From Aminithiophilus ramosus (GTDB taxonomy: Bacteria; Synergistota; Synergistia; Synergistales; Aminithiophilaceae), in contig NZ_CP072943.1 in the NCBI RefSeq assembly GCF_018069705.1, forward strand, positions 868,001-932,000: a DNA stretch of 64,000 nt, given 5' to 3'. Positions 29,418-39,208 of this stretch are shown in pieces (positions within the stretch are counted from its first letter, which is position 1; the number at the start of each line of letters is the position of its first letter). The translations under genes and the position numbers were made by a program. Below the pieces are notes generated by a model that saw only the letters and a program-made list of their open reading frames with translations, was not told where the DNA came from and searched no databases.

Positions 29418-30494
29418 TTAAACGCTCTCCTTTCGCGCCCCGGAAGGGGGCACAGGACCTGACGGCAGGCATCCTTCACGCAGCGTCTCATATCGAAAAA
29501 GGCTCCGCCCCTCGATGAGGCGAGAGGAGAGCCCCTCCCAGGTCATCTCGACGGCCACGGCGCGGCGGAAGGCCGATGCGCCGGTAAACCCTTTAAACAT
29601 ACAGGAGACGAACCGCTTGAGCAAGACGAGGGCAAAGCGTTCTCCCTCCTGATCGAGCAGAGCCCGGCCCATCTCCATCAGAAGGTCCAGTTCCCTCTCC
29701 GGCGCCGGGACGAGCAGGCTTTCGTCGACGTCGTATCCCAATGCAGCCAAGGCCCTGGGGACGAGGAAGGGATCGCGCAGAATCCCCCGGGCCAGGAAGA
29801 CGCCGACGCAGCCTCCGTCAAGATAGCTTCGGATCGCCTCGACGGAGAAGACATCGCCGCTGGCGCTCACCCGGCCCGGGAAGGCCCGGGCGAGGGAGAG
29901 GACGGCCTCTCTGTCGGCGACGCCCTCGTAGCGTTGGGCCGCCGTACGGCCGTGAAGGGTCAGGTGATCGGCGCCGGCCTCGATGAGAGCGGCGGCGAAA
30001 TCCTCCGTCGCCAGGGGGTGAAGCGCCGTCGTCTTCCTCAGCTTGACCCAGAGGGGAAGGCCCAGATCGGAAAGGCGAAGAACCATCTCCCGGGCCCTTT
30101 GGGGCACCTCGAGAAGGCGGGCCCCCGATCCCTTGCGGAAGACCTTGGGCATGGGACAGGCCATATTGAGCCCCAGGGCGTCGAAACCGCCCACGGCCAG
30201 AGCCCGCCGGGCCCCCCTCTCGACGAGAAGGGGGTCGTCGCCGAAAAGCTGCATGACCAGAGGCCGGTCCCGCCCGTCGGGAGAGGCCACCATGGCCTCC
30301 GTCTTTTTGTTGGACATGACGATCCCGGCGGCGCTGACCATCTCCGTATGGGTCAGGGCCACGCCGAGGCGGCGAAAGAAGGCGCGCACGGCCGGGACGG
30401 TGACGCCGGCCAAAGGGGCCAGCCAGAGGGGGTTGGCCAGGTCGAGGCCGCCGACGGCCAGCCTGGCGTGACCAAGAGGGAAGCCTTCTGTCAT
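29418..30494 (-). CDS. dus: tRNA-dihydrouridine synthase
   Basis: A 358-residue FMN enzyme that reduces uridines in the tRNA D-loop. The TIM-barrel start NPLWLAPLAGVT, the catalytic cysteine in LGLNMACPMPKVF, the FMN-contact lysine in LWVKLRKTT and the HGRTAAQRY motif are present. It is placed with the DusB-like group by motif spacing. It overlaps the end of coaX by four bases and is followed by lysS, giving a block of tRNA-related genes. Confidence 0.92.
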   Translation of the reverse strand: MTEGFPLGHARLAVGGLDLANPLWLAPLAGVTVPAVRAFFRRLGVALTHTEMVSAAGIVMSNKKTEAMVASPDGRDRPLVMQLFGDDPLLVERGARRALAVGGFDALGLNMACPMPKVFRKGSGARLLEVPQRAREMVLRLSDLGLPLWVKLRKTTALHPLATEDFAAALIEAGADHLTLHGRTAAQRYEGVADREAVLSLARAFPGRVSASGDVFSVEAIRSYLDGGCVGVFLARGILRDPFLVPRALAALGYDVDESLLVPAPERELDLLMEMGRALLDQEGERFALVLLKRFVSCMFKGFTGASAFRRAVAVEMTWEGLSSRLIEGRSLFRYETLREGCLPSGPVPPSGARKESV

Positions 30495-31264
30495 GAACGA
30501 GGGACCCCGTTCCGTTCGTAGAGGATGCGGAGCCCCTCCAGCGTGAGCCAGGGATCGACGGTCTCGATCGTCTCCGAATGGGCGGCCACGGCCGAGGCCA
30601 GCCCTCCCGTGGCGATGACCGTCGTCTTCCGCCCCAAGGCATCCCAGATGCGCCGGACGAGGCCGTCGACAAGGCCGGCGTTGCCGTAGAGAATGCCGGC
30701 CTGAATCGATTCCATCGTCGTCCTTCCGATGACGCTCGAAGGGGCCTCGAGGGCGATCTTGGGCAGCTTGGCCGTCCGGCCGAAGAGGGCCTCCATGCTC
30801 GTCATGAGTCCCGGCGCGATGGCCCCGCCGAGATAGACGCCCTTGGCGTCGATGACGTTAAGCGTGATGGCCGTCCCGAAGTCGGCGATGACGAGGGGAG
30901 CCCCGTAGCGGGCCACGCCGGCCACGGCATCGACGATCCTGTCGGCACCCACCTCGTGAGGGGCACCGTAGCCGATGACGATGCCCAGATCGAGATCGGT
31001 CGAGACCTTGAGGCAGGTCCGTCCCAGATAACGGTCGATTCCCTCCGAGAAGGCCCCGTCGAGGGGGGGCACGACGGAGGCCATGATGGCGCCGTCGATG
31101 GATCGGGGATCGATGTCGGCCGTGCGGAGCAGGTTGAGCAGGTAGATGCCGACTTCGTCGGCCGTGTGACGCTCCGACATGAGGCGCCAATGGGATTTCA
31201 GTTTGGAGCCGTCGAAGACGCCTACGGTGGTGTTCGTGTTGCCCACGTCGATCACGAGAAGCAT
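30491..31264 (-). CDS. coaX: Type III pantothenate kinase
   Basis: A 257-residue enzyme of the ASKHA fold that phosphorylates pantothenate, the first step to coenzyme A. The phosphate loop DVGNTNTTVGVFDG opens the protein, and EVGADRIVDAVAG and VIADFGTAITLNVI are the other signatures. The type III form is typical of bacteria that lack CoaA. A ribosome site GGAGGG precedes the ATG, and the end overlaps dusB. The ketopantoate-reductase-like fragment at the window start may belong to the same pathway but is 30 kb away. Confidence 0.94.
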   Translation of the reverse strand: MLLVIDVGNTNTTVGVFDGSKLKSHWRLMSERHTADEVGIYLLNLLRTADIDPRSIDGAIMASVVPPLDGAFSEGIDRYLGRTCLKVSTDLDLGIVIGYGAPHEVGADRIVDAVAGVARYGAPLVIADFGTAITLNVIDAKGVYLGGAIAPGLMTSMEALFGRTAKLPKIALEAPSSVIGRTTMESIQAGILYGNAGLVDGLVRRIWDALGRKTTVIATGGLASAVAAHSETIETVDPWLTLEGLRILYERNGVPRS

Positions 31265-31319
31265 CGTCTATCCCTCCTGAAGAGGGCCGGGAAGAGCCCG
31301 GCCTCGTGTGGCACCTTTT

Positions 31320-32723
31320 TTAAAGAGAAGTCGCGCAGAAAAGGGTCAGGGCCAAAGCGGCCGCCAGGGAACGCGGGGGACCGACGCCGACTTTGCGGGC
31401 CAGAAGCAGAAAGAGGACGAAGGTCCCGGCGGCGTAGATCAAAGCCGAGAAGGTCACCTCTCCCACCAAGAGGTTCGCCGCCCCGTCGGCAGCCCGAGCC
31501 CAGAGGGCGAAGAGGTCTTCACCGAAACGGGCCGCCGCCGCGCCGCCGCGCCAGCCCGCCAGGACCGGCAGGGCCGCCAGAGAGGCCAGAGGCAGGAGAA
31601 AGGCAAAAAGGGGCAGCGCGACCAGATTGAGGACGATTCCGGCCAGGGGCACGACGCCGAAGACCTCGGCGGCGACGGGAGCCGTCGTGAGCCAGACGAG
31701 GGGACCGGCCAGAAAAGCCGTTCCCTTGCCCCAATCAGGCAGGGCCGTCAGAGTGAGAACAGCCGTCATGGAAAGACGCCACCCCACGTCCCAGAACCAC
31801 CAGGGACGCCAGGCCAGAAGGATCAGCCCCGCCAGGGCGACGGCGTTCACTCCGCCTCCCCGCCGTCCCATCTGCCTTCCCTGGAGGTAGAGCTGGACCA
31901 TCAGGGCCGCCCTGACGGCGCTGGCCGGAGCGCCCGCCAGGAAGACATAGGCCCAGACGAGGGCAGAGGCGACGACGAGCCCCACCGTCGACGGCCCGGC
32001 GAAAAGCAGGATCGCCGAGGCGACGAGGCCGACATGAAAGCCCGAGACGGCCAGAAGATGCGACGTTCCCCAGCGCCGGTGGGCTCGGGCCAGATCGGGG
32101 TCGCGTCCGCCCGTCCAGGCCGCCAGCAGGTGGCCTCTCATGAGAGGCGGCAGCTTCAGAAGAAGGGCCGCCTCGATCCGGGCTCGCCGCCAGGCCCAAC
32201 CGCTCTTTCCGTCAAGGAGACGCCACCGGCCGGGTCGGAGCTCGCCCTCGATTCCTCGGGCCCTGGCCCAGCGGGAGAAGTCGAAAGACTCCCCCTCTCG
32301 AGCCTTTCGGAGAGGAAGGACCTCCCCTTCGACGTCGAGGTGCGATCCTGCCCCGACGACCTGTCGAGGCGGGACGAAGGCGGCCAGCCGAAGGCCTCCC
32401 CCTTCGACGACGACGAGGCGCCGCTTCCCCCAGGGACGTTCGGAGAGGACCGTGACCTCGCCTTCGTAACGGGGCGGGAGTGAGGGCTCGGCCAGACGAT
32501 GCAGGAAGAGGACCGCCCCTCCCAAAGAGAGGAGAAGGACGAGGAGGGCCGGGCGGAACGCCCAGCCCTCGAAGCCGTCGCTGCCCAGAAGAAGGAGGCC
32601 CACAGGGGCCAGAAGGGCCGCCGCGACGACGGCTCCCGGCGGAAGTCCCCTGCCGAGGAAGGTCAGGGCCAGGCTCCAGGCCGCCAGGACGACGAGGGCC
32701 GGCGCCTTGACGAGAAAGGTCAC
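31320..32723 (-). CDS. comEC: ComEC/Rec2 competence channel, short form
   Basis: A 467-residue polytopic inner-membrane protein. After two to three N-terminal helices there is an OB-like domain (residues about 85-165) and the competence core with AVSGFHVGLVASAILL and the R-A-A-L-M signature. It would pass single-stranded DNA into the cytoplasm. The C-terminal metallo-beta-lactamase domain found in long ComEC proteins is missing; the gene ends after the helices. It overlaps comEA by four bases (ATGA), so the pair is translationally coupled. Confidence 0.88.
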   Translation of the reverse strand: MTFLVKAPALVVLAAWSLALTFLGRGLPPGAVVAAALLAPVGLLLLGSDGFEGWAFRPALLVLLLSLGGAVLFLHRLAEPSLPPRYEGEVTVLSERPWGKRRLVVVEGGGLRLAAFVPPRQVVGAGSHLDVEGEVLPLRKAREGESFDFSRWARARGIEGELRPGRWRLLDGKSGWAWRRARIEAALLLKLPPLMRGHLLAAWTGGRDPDLARAHRRWGTSHLLAVSGFHVGLVASAILLFAGPSTVGLVVASALVWAYVFLAGAPASAVRAALMVQLYLQGRQMGRRGGGVNAVALAGLILLAWRPWWFWDVGWRLSMTAVLTLTALPDWGKGTAFLAGPLVWLTTAPVAAEVFGVVPLAGIVLNLVALPLFAFLLPLASLAALPVLAGWRGGAAAARFGEDLFALWARAADGAANLLVGEVTFSALIYAAGTFVLFLLLARKVGVGPPRSLAAALALTLFCATSL

Positions 32724-33385
32724 GGCCCGACGGTGACGAAAGGACGGATCGATTCGAGCTTGCCGTCGCCGATGCCCCGGACCCGCTTGAGGTCGTCGAC
32801 GGTGCGGAAGGGCCCCTTGGCCTCCCTGTCGTCGACGAGGGCCTGGGCAAGCTTGGGGCCGATCCCGGGCAGAGTGGCCAGGTCGGCAGCCCCGGCCCTG
32901 TTGACGTCGACGAGAACCTTCTCCGTCCCCGAAACGCCGGGAGAGGGCGACGGGCGGGAGGGGAGCGGCTGAGGAGCCGGGACCTCTCCCCTGCGTGGCA
33001 CGTGGAGGTGACGTCCGTCCGCGAGGGGTTCGGCCAGATTGATGGCCTCCCTATCCCCCTCGGCCGAAAAGCCTCCGGCCATCTCGACGGCCAGGTAGAC
33101 GCGGGATCCGGGAGGGACCTGATAGACGCCGGGAGAACGGATGCCTCCCGTGACGTAGACGACCCAGGGCTCAGACGGCTCGACCCGCTCCGGACGTTCC
33201 GCGACCGGCTCGGAGGGCGGCAGGCGGTGGGCCAGCTCCTCCCTGACGGCCAGAGCCGGACCGGCCACCGTCGTCGGCTCCGGAGAACCCCACCGGCCCG
33301 AAAAATGGCTCAGGAGGAGCCAGGCGGCAAAGAGACAGACGACGGCTCCGGAAAAAAAGGCCAGCCCCTTCCAGCGTCTCTCCAC
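32720..33385 (-). CDS. comEA: ComEA-like DNA-binding protein
   Basis: A 221-residue protein anchored by one N-terminal membrane helix (residues about 8-26). A SLBB-type domain (VYVTGGIRSPGVYQVPPGS) is followed by a proline-rich linker and a C-terminal helix-hairpin-helix domain (VDVNRAGAADLATLPGIGPKLAQALVDDR) that binds double-stranded DNA. With ComEC it forms the DNA-uptake machinery of the envelope. It sits six bases after miaB. Confidence 0.92.
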   Translation of the reverse strand: MERRWKGLAFFSGAVVCLFAAWLLLSHFSGRWGSPEPTTVAGPALAVREELAHRLPPSEPVAERPERVEPSEPWVVYVTGGIRSPGVYQVPPGSRVYLAVEMAGGFSAEGDREAINLAEPLADGRHLHVPRRGEVPAPQPLPSRPSPSPGVSGTEKVLVDVNRAGAADLATLPGIGPKLAQALVDDREAKGPFRTVDDLKRVRGIGDGKLESIRPFVTVGP

Positions 33386-33391
33386 GATCCC

Positions 33392-34687
33392 TCACATCCT
33401 TTCGACGAGACGCCCCTTGAGACTCCAGGCGTCGGCATCGGCGACGACGACGTCGACGAAACGCCCCTCAAGACCCTGACCGGGAAAGAGGACGACCTTG
33501 TCCGTCGCCGTCCTCCCCTGGAGAAGCCCCTCGCCCCTGTGGGCGGGACCGTCGACGAGGACGGTGAAGACCCGTCCCAGGAGAGAGGCGTTGATCTCTC
33601 GGGCGATGCCGAGCTGGAGATCGTTGACGGCGTTGAGACGACGCCGGGCCTCCATGGCGGGAAGACGGCCGGGAAAAGACGCCGCCGCCGTCCCGGGACG
33701 GGGCGAGTAGGCGGCGCTGTGGACCTGGTCGAAGCGGAAACGCCTCAGCGCCTCGAGAGAAAGAGTGAAGTCCTCTTCCGTCTCGCCGGGAAAGGCGACG
33801 ATGAGGTCGCTCGTGACGGCCAGGTCGGGAAGGGCCGACCTCAAGGCTCCGATCCTCTCCGCGTAGGAGGCCACGTCATAGCCGCGGTTCATGAGCTTCA
33901 GGACTCTGTCGCTGCCCGCTTGAATGGGCAAGTTGACGGCGGGACAGATCTTGGGCTCCTCGGCCATGGCGGCGATGACGTCATCGGTCAGGTCCTTGGG
34001 GTGGTTGGTGGCGAAACGGAGGCGGCGCAGTCCCTCGACGGCAGAAAGAGAGCGCAGGAGGGAGGCAAAGGAGACCCCCTGCAGATCGGTGCCGTAGCTG
34101 TTCACGTTCTGGCCCAGCAGCGTCACCTCGACGACGCCGTCGTCGACGAGGGACCGGACCTCGTCGACGACGGCCCCGGGAAGTCGGGACTGGAAGCGGC
34201 CCCTCACATGGGGCACGATGCAGTAGGTGCAGAAATTGTCGCAGCCATGGGCGATGGTGACGAAGCTCTTGAAGGGGAGCTGGCGTCGCCTCGGAATCTG
34301 CTCCAGGTCCTCGAGGGCCCTCGGGTCGTCGTCGAGGAGAACCGTCGTCCTCCCCTCCATGGCCTCTTCGACAGCCCCGGCCAGTCGTCCCAGTTGACGG
34401 GGCCCGCAGAGGACGCGGACCTGAGGGAAGCGGGCGAGGAGTTCCCGCCCCACCCTCTGGGCCATGCAGCCCACGACGGCGACAAGAGGCTTCCTGCCGC
34501 CCCGTCCCAGGTCGCTTCGAACCTTCTGCTCGGCCTTGTCGCGAATGCTGCAGGTGACGTAGACGACGAGATCGGCCTCCTCCTCGGGGACCTCCCGCCA
34601 GCCCCGGACGCGAAGTTCCGAGGCGATGCGATCGCCGTCGTAGACGTTCATCTGGCAGCCGAAAATCTTCAGAGCGAAACCGTTCAT
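33392..34687 (-). CDS. miaB: tRNA-2-methylthio-N6-dimethylallyladenosine synthase
   Basis: A 431-residue radical-SAM methylthiotransferase that modifies A37 of tRNAs reading U-starting codons. The N-terminal UPF0004 domain holds three cluster cysteines (IFGCQMN, TCSIRDKA, GCMAQR), the radical-SAM motif is GCDNFCTYCIVP, and the C-terminal TRAM domain closes the protein. It lies 57 bases after carB and six bases before comEA. Confidence 0.95.
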   Translation of the reverse strand: MNGFALKIFGCQMNVYDGDRIASELRVRGWREVPEEEADLVVYVTCSIRDKAEQKVRSDLGRGGRKPLVAVVGCMAQRVGRELLARFPQVRVLCGPRQLGRLAGAVEEAMEGRTTVLLDDDPRALEDLEQIPRRRQLPFKSFVTIAHGCDNFCTYCIVPHVRGRFQSRLPGAVVDEVRSLVDDGVVEVTLLGQNVNSYGTDLQGVSFASLLRSLSAVEGLRRLRFATNHPKDLTDDVIAAMAEEPKICPAVNLPIQAGSDRVLKLMNRGYDVASYAERIGALRSALPDLAVTSDLIVAFPGETEEDFTLSLEALRRFRFDQVHSAAYSPRPGTAAASFPGRLPAMEARRRLNAVNDLQLGIAREINASLLGRVFTVLVDGPAHRGEGLLQGRTATDKVVLFPGQGLEGRFVDVVVADADAWSLKGRLVERM

Positions 34688-34744
34688 TTTTTCATCCTCC
34701 CCGGGGCGGACCCCGAAAAGAGGATAGCACGACTTGCCCGGCGA

Positions 34745-37700
34745 CTACAGGGCCCGACCGGTCCTCCCCTTTTCCGTCGCCGCCAGGGCCACGGCCAGGG
34801 CCGAGGCCGTCTCGACGGTATGGAGACAGAGGATGGACGATTCGACGGCGGCCCGCCTGAGGCGGAATCCGTCGGAGATCGTCTCGGGATGCTCGCCCGG
34901 AACGTTGACGACGAGATCCCACCGCCTCTCGGCCATGGCCTCGACGAGGGAGGTCCCCTTTTCGACGGAAGAGACGGCCAACCCCCAGCGGCTCAGAAGA
35001 GCCGCCGTGCCCGCCGTGGCCTCCAGCTCCCAGCCCAGAGCCGAAAAGGCCGCAGCCAGAGCCGGGGCCTGGTGCTTGGCCCGGTCGGCCAGGGAGAGGA
35101 GAAGGCGCCCCTTGCGGGGGATCTTCCACCCCGCTCCGGCGAGGGCCTCCATGAGGGCACCGGAGATGCAGTCGCCCAAACCCAGAGCCTCGCCCGTCGA
35201 CTGCATCCGGACGCCGCCCTGGGCATCGACGCCGGGCAGCTTCTCCGTCGAGAAGACGGGGACCTTGACGCCCCTCGGTCCCTGATGGTCGTGAAGGCCT
35301 CCCTTCAGCCCCAGATCGGAGAAGGGAACTCCCAGGGCGAGGCGGACGGCCATTTCGACGAGAGGAATGCCCGTCAGCTTGGCGGCGATGGGCACGGTCC
35401 GGCTGGCCCGGGGATTGGCCTCGATGACGTAGAGACGCCCCTCGTGGAGGACGAACTGAACGTTCATCAGCCCCTTGACGCCCAGGGCCGCCGAAAGGGC
35501 CTGGACCGTTTCGACCATCTCGCGGCGCTGAGCGGCCGTGAGGCTCATGTCAGGAAAGAGGGCCATCGAGTCGCCCGAGTGGATCCCGGCCGGCTCGAGG
35601 TGTTCGAAAATGCCCGGAAGGAAGACATCCTCGCCGTCGCAGAGGGCATCGACCTCGAACTCGCGCCCCTGAAGAAAGCGATCGATGAGGACCGACTGGC
35701 CCTTCTCGGCGGAGAAGGCCAGATCGACGATCTCCTCGAAATCCCTCTCGTCGAAACAGAGGCGCATGGCCACGCCGCCTATGACGAAACTGGGGCGTAC
35801 CATGAGGGGATAGCCGAGGGAGCGCGCCGCCTGCCTGGCCTCGTCGGGGCTCTCGGCGGCCACCCCCGGCGGCTGGAGAATGCCCAGATCGTCGAGGAGA
35901 CTGGAAAAAAGCCCCCGGTCCTCGGCGCTGCGGATGACATCGCCCGTCGTCCCCAGAAGGGCAACACCCCGTCTTTCCAGGGCCAGGCCGAGTTTGAGGG
36001 CGCTCTGTCCGCCGAAGGCGGCCAGGACGCCGAGAGGACGCTCCCTCTCGATGACGGGAAGGACATCTTCGACGGTGAGAGGCTCGAAATAGAGGCCATC
36101 GGAAAGATCGTGATCGGTGCTGACCGTCTCGGGGTTGTTGTTCACCATGAGAGCCCGCAGTCCTCCCTTGCGGAGGGCCATGGCGGCCTTGACGCAGCAG
36201 TAGTCGAACTCGATACCCTGGCCGATGCGGATCGGACCGGAACCGAGGACGAGGGCCGAGGGGCGGTCATCGGCGGGAACGACGTCCCCTCCGGCGCCGA
36301 AGACGCCGTAGTAGTAGCCCGTGTGCGTCGGCGTCTCGCCGGCGCAGCCGTCCACCTCGCGGAAGGCCCGCTCCAGACCGAGGGCCTTGCGTCGCGCCTC
36401 GACCTCTCCTGCGGGAAGGGAGACGCAGCGGGCCACGTCTTCGTCGGAGAATCCCTCGTACTTGGCCTGACGGAGGAGGGAGTCCTCGAGCCCTTCGAGG
36501 GCCAGACGCCTCTCGACGTCGACGAGACGGCCCAACTCGAAGAGGAAGAAGGGATGGACGCCGCCCCTGTCGGCCAGCTCCTTCGGGTCGCGGCCCCGGC
36601 GAAGGAGTTCGAGGAAGGCCCAGAGACGGCGATGATCGGCCCTCTCCACGCTGGCCATGAGGGCCCCGTCGCCGAAGGAGGCCAGAAGGGGATCGCGGAG
36701 GCCGAAGGGAAGCTCGAGGGAGCGGAGGGCCTTCTGCAGGGCCTGGTTGAAATGAAGGCCTAAGGCCATGACCTCGCCCGTCGATTTCATCCGCGTCCCC
36801 AGCCCGCCCGAGGCCTGAGGGAATCGGTCGAAGGGCCAGCGGGGAAACTTGACGACGACATAATCGAGAACGGGCTCGGCCAGGGCGCTCCCCTGGCCCG
36901 TGACGGGGTTGGCCATCTCAGCCAGGCTCTGCCCCAGGGCGATGCGGGCGGCCATGCGGGCGATGGGGTAGCCCGTGGCCTTGCTGGCCAGGGCGCTGGA
37001 GCGGCTGGCCCTGGGATTGACTTCGATGACGGCGTAGTCCGACCCGTCGGGGCTGAAGGCGAACTGAACGTTGCAGGCCCCTTCGATGGCGAGCCCCTCG
37101 ACGATGCGCAGGGCCGAGGAGCGCAGACGCTGCCACTGGCCGTCGGTCAGGGTCAGAACGGGGGCGACGACGATGCTGTCGCCCGTGTGGATTCCCATGC
37201 CGTCGAAGTTCTCCATGGAACAGACGGCCAGGGCATTGCCCCAACCGTCACGGACGACCTCGACTTCGATCTCCCGCCATCCTTCGAGATAGCGCTCGAC
37301 GAGGACCCGTCCGACAGGCGAGGCCGCAAGCCCCTCGCGGGCGATGCGGGCCAGCTCCCCTCCGTCGCGGGCCACGCCGCCGCCCGTCCCGCCCAGCGTG
37401 TAGTCGGGGCGGACGACGAGGGGAAAGGAGGCTTCGGCGGCAAAGGCAAGGGCCTCGTCGACGGAGGCCGCATAGGCGCTCTCGACGACGGGCTCGCCCA
37501 GTTCCGTCAGGACATCGCGGAAAGAAAGGCGTCCCTCGGAGCGGCGGACGGAATCGACGGAGGTTCCCAGGACCTTGACGCCGTAGCGCTCCCAGAGTCC
37601 CTTCCCGTCGAGCTCGACGAGAAGATTGAGGGCCGTCTGGCCTCCCAGGGTGGCGATGACGCCCTGGGGCCTCTGCTCCCTGAGGACGTCTTCGACGACG

Positions 37701-37942
37701 TCGGCCGTCAGAGGGCGGAGGTAGACCACGTCGGCCAGGCCCAGATCGGTCTGGATCGTCGCGGGATTGCTGTTGAGGAGAATGACGCGGTGGCCCTCCT
37801 CCTTGAGGGTGCGGCAGGCCTGGCTGCCCGAGTAATCGAACTCGGCGGCCTGGCCGATCCGGATGGGCCCCGAGCCGAGGACGAGAATCGTCATGGCCTC
37901 CAGGGGAGACCTTCCTTTCGAGACCCGGCTTTCCTCTGTCAT
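34745..37942 (-). CDS. carB: Carbamoyl-phosphate synthase large chain
   Basis: A 1065-residue enzyme that makes carbamoyl phosphate for pyrimidines and arginine from ammonia delivered by CarA, bicarbonate and two ATP. Both homologous halves have the LVLGSGPIRIGQ start (residues about 17 and 550) and ATP-grasp cores (PEN/FEVDAL regions), followed by the C-terminal MGS-like allosteric domain. The ATG at 37942 overlaps the carA stop as ATGA and has GGGAGG upstream, which decides it over an in-frame start six codons earlier. Confidence 0.96.
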   Translation of the reverse strand: MTEESRVSKGRSPLEAMTILVLGSGPIRIGQAAEFDYSGSQACRTLKEEGHRVILLNSNPATIQTDLGLADVVYLRPLTADVVEDVLREQRPQGVIATLGGQTALNLLVELDGKGLWERYGVKVLGTSVDSVRRSEGRLSFRDVLTELGEPVVESAYAASVDEALAFAAEASFPLVVRPDYTLGGTGGGVARDGGELARIAREGLAASPVGRVLVERYLEGWREIEVEVVRDGWGNALAVCSMENFDGMGIHTGDSIVVAPVLTLTDGQWQRLRSSALRIVEGLAIEGACNVQFAFSPDGSDYAVIEVNPRASRSSALASKATGYPIARMAARIALGQSLAEMANPVTGQGSALAEPVLDYVVVKFPRWPFDRFPQASGGLGTRMKSTGEVMALGLHFNQALQKALRSLELPFGLRDPLLASFGDGALMASVERADHRRLWAFLELLRRGRDPKELADRGGVHPFFLFELGRLVDVERRLALEGLEDSLLRQAKYEGFSDEDVARCVSLPAGEVEARRKALGLERAFREVDGCAGETPTHTGYYYGVFGAGGDVVPADDRPSALVLGSGPIRIGQGIEFDYCCVKAAMALRKGGLRALMVNNNPETVSTDHDLSDGLYFEPLTVEDVLPVIERERPLGVLAAFGGQSALKLGLALERRGVALLGTTGDVIRSAEDRGLFSSLLDDLGILQPPGVAAESPDEARQAARSLGYPLMVRPSFVIGGVAMRLCFDERDFEEIVDLAFSAEKGQSVLIDRFLQGREFEVDALCDGEDVFLPGIFEHLEPAGIHSGDSMALFPDMSLTAAQRREMVETVQALSAALGVKGLMNVQFVLHEGRLYVIEANPRASRTVPIAAKLTGIPLVEMAVRLALGVPFSDLGLKGGLHDHQGPRGVKVPVFSTEKLPGVDAQGGVRMQSTGEALGLGDCISGALMEALAGAGWKIPRKGRLLLSLADRAKHQAPALAAAFSALGWELEATAGTAALLSRWGLAVSSVEKGTSLVEAMAERRWDLVVNVPGEHPETISDGFRLRRAAVESSILCLHTVETASALAVALAATEKGRTGRAL

Positions 37943-38982
37943 TCTGCAGCCTCCCTGCACTGGTCGATAAAAAGGTCGAAAAGGCCGCCGCTCTCCTCGG
38001 GACCGGGCGTCGCCTCGGGGTGAAACTGGACGCCCCAGGCCCCCGTCTCGGGATGGCGAAAGCCCTCTACGCTACCGTCGCCTCCGTGACGGTAGGTGAC
38101 GGTGATCCCCGTTCCCTCCAGGGAATCGTCGCGCAGAGCATAGCCGTGATTCTGGCTCGTCAGAAAACCCTTTTTGCCGCCGGCCTCGATGACGGGCTGG
38201 TTGCCCCCTCGGTGGCCGAAGGGAAGTTTGACCGTCTTGCCCCCCAGGGCGAGGGCCAGAAGCTGCATGCCCAGACAGATGCCGAAAAGGGGGACCTTTC
38301 CCAGAAGAGCTTCGACGACGGAGACGGCCTCCACCAGAAGGGCCGGATCGCCGGGGCCGTTGCTGAGGAGGACGCCGTCGGGCCTCAGAGCGAGGATCGC
38401 CTCGGAGGACGTGTCGTGGGGAAGGACATCGACGGCGCAGCCCCGGGCCAACAGGGACCGGACGATGCCCGCCTTGACGCCGTAGTCGACGACGGCGATC
38501 CTGGGCCCTCTGCCGGGATGGGAGAGGGGACGGACCGTCGAGACCTGGGCCACGGGAGATCCCGCCTCGGCGACGACGGGGACCTCCTCTCCGGGCGAGA
38601 CGATGCGGCCAGCCAGAGTGCCCCGGCTCCGGAGGTGGATCACGAGACGGCGCGTGTCGACGCCGCCCATCCAGAAGGCCCCGTTTTCCTCGATCCATCC
38701 GAAAAGATCGGGCCCGGCACTCTCTCCGTGGCAGGGATGAGCCGTCACGACGCCGCGGGCCCAGATGCGGGGACTCTCAAACCGCTCTCCGTCGGTGCCG
38801 TAGCACCCCACCATGGGGAAGGCGAAGACGACGATCTGTCCCGCGAAAGAGGGATCGGTCAGGGCCTGAGGGAAACCGGTGGGAATCGTCGTAAAGACGA
38901 CCTCGCCGCCGTCACTCCGGCCTCGCTTTCCGAGGCCGGGCCAGCGCGTTCCGTCGCTTAAAAGCAGTTCAAGGGCTTCCAC
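37939..38982 (-). CDS. carA: Carbamoyl-phosphate synthase small chain
   Basis: A 347-residue glutaminase subunit that supplies ammonia to CarB. The N-terminal CPSase domain (VVFTTIPTGFPQALTDPSF, close to the usual Q-E-x-L-T-D-P-S-Y) precedes a class I amidotransferase with nucleophile loop VPLFGICLGMQLLALALGG and the His-Glu pair in GVQFHPEATPGP. The start is GTG with GGAGGT eight bases upstream. It begins a long minus-strand block of housekeeping genes and follows a leader with a terminator. Confidence 0.95.
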   Translation of the reverse strand: MEALELLLSDGTRWPGLGKRGRSDGGEVVFTTIPTGFPQALTDPSFAGQIVVFAFPMVGCYGTDGERFESPRIWARGVVTAHPCHGESAGPDLFGWIEENGAFWMGGVDTRRLVIHLRSRGTLAGRIVSPGEEVPVVAEAGSPVAQVSTVRPLSHPGRGPRIAVVDYGVKAGIVRSLLARGCAVDVLPHDTSSEAILALRPDGVLLSNGPGDPALLVEAVSVVEALLGKVPLFGICLGMQLLALALGGKTVKLPFGHRGGNQPVIEAGGKKGFLTSQNHGYALRDDSLEGTGITVTYRHGGDGSVEGFRHPETGAWGVQFHPEATPGPEESGGLFDLFIDQCREAAE

Positions 38983-39008
38983 GTTTCCTCACCTCCGTCA
39001 AAGGTCAC

Positions 39009-39037
39009 AAAAAAGGAGGCGCCGTCGCTGCGCCTTC
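39009..39037 (-). terminator. Terminator in the carA leader (possible attenuator)
   Basis: On the minus strand GGAAGGCGC-loop-GCGCCTCC (8 bp, one wobble) followed by six T. It stands between the promoter and the carA ribosome site, so it would stop transcription before the gene unless prevented. Confidence 0.75.
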
Positions 39038-39180
39038 CCGATCGTCCACGGCTCCTCGCGAGAGCTCCGACAGGACGGACGTCGCCGGCCATCGCCCCGT
39101 CGGGGAGAGGGACTCCGTCGGAAAAATCTATAAACCCTGGTTCTCTCTTCCCAAGTTTATCACCTCGATTTTCTTGAGGC

Positions 39181-39208
39181 ATTATAGCCCCCTTTGGGAA
39201 ACTGTCAA
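39181..39208 (-). promoter_or_regulatory. Consensus promoter of the carAB block
   Basis: A perfect TTGACA, a 16-base spacer and a perfect TATAAT on the minus strand. It gives a leader of about 190 bases before carA. Confidence 0.85.

Noticed and set aside
31286-31304. Hairpin GGCCGGG/CCCGGCC between coaX and comEC
   Set aside because: There is no T tract on the minus strand and both neighbours point the same way. It looks like an ordinary GC-rich stem.
38958-39182. Leader peptide before carA
   Set aside because: Its start codon overlaps the -10 box, so it would lie upstream of the predicted transcription start, and it overlaps the terminator and carA.
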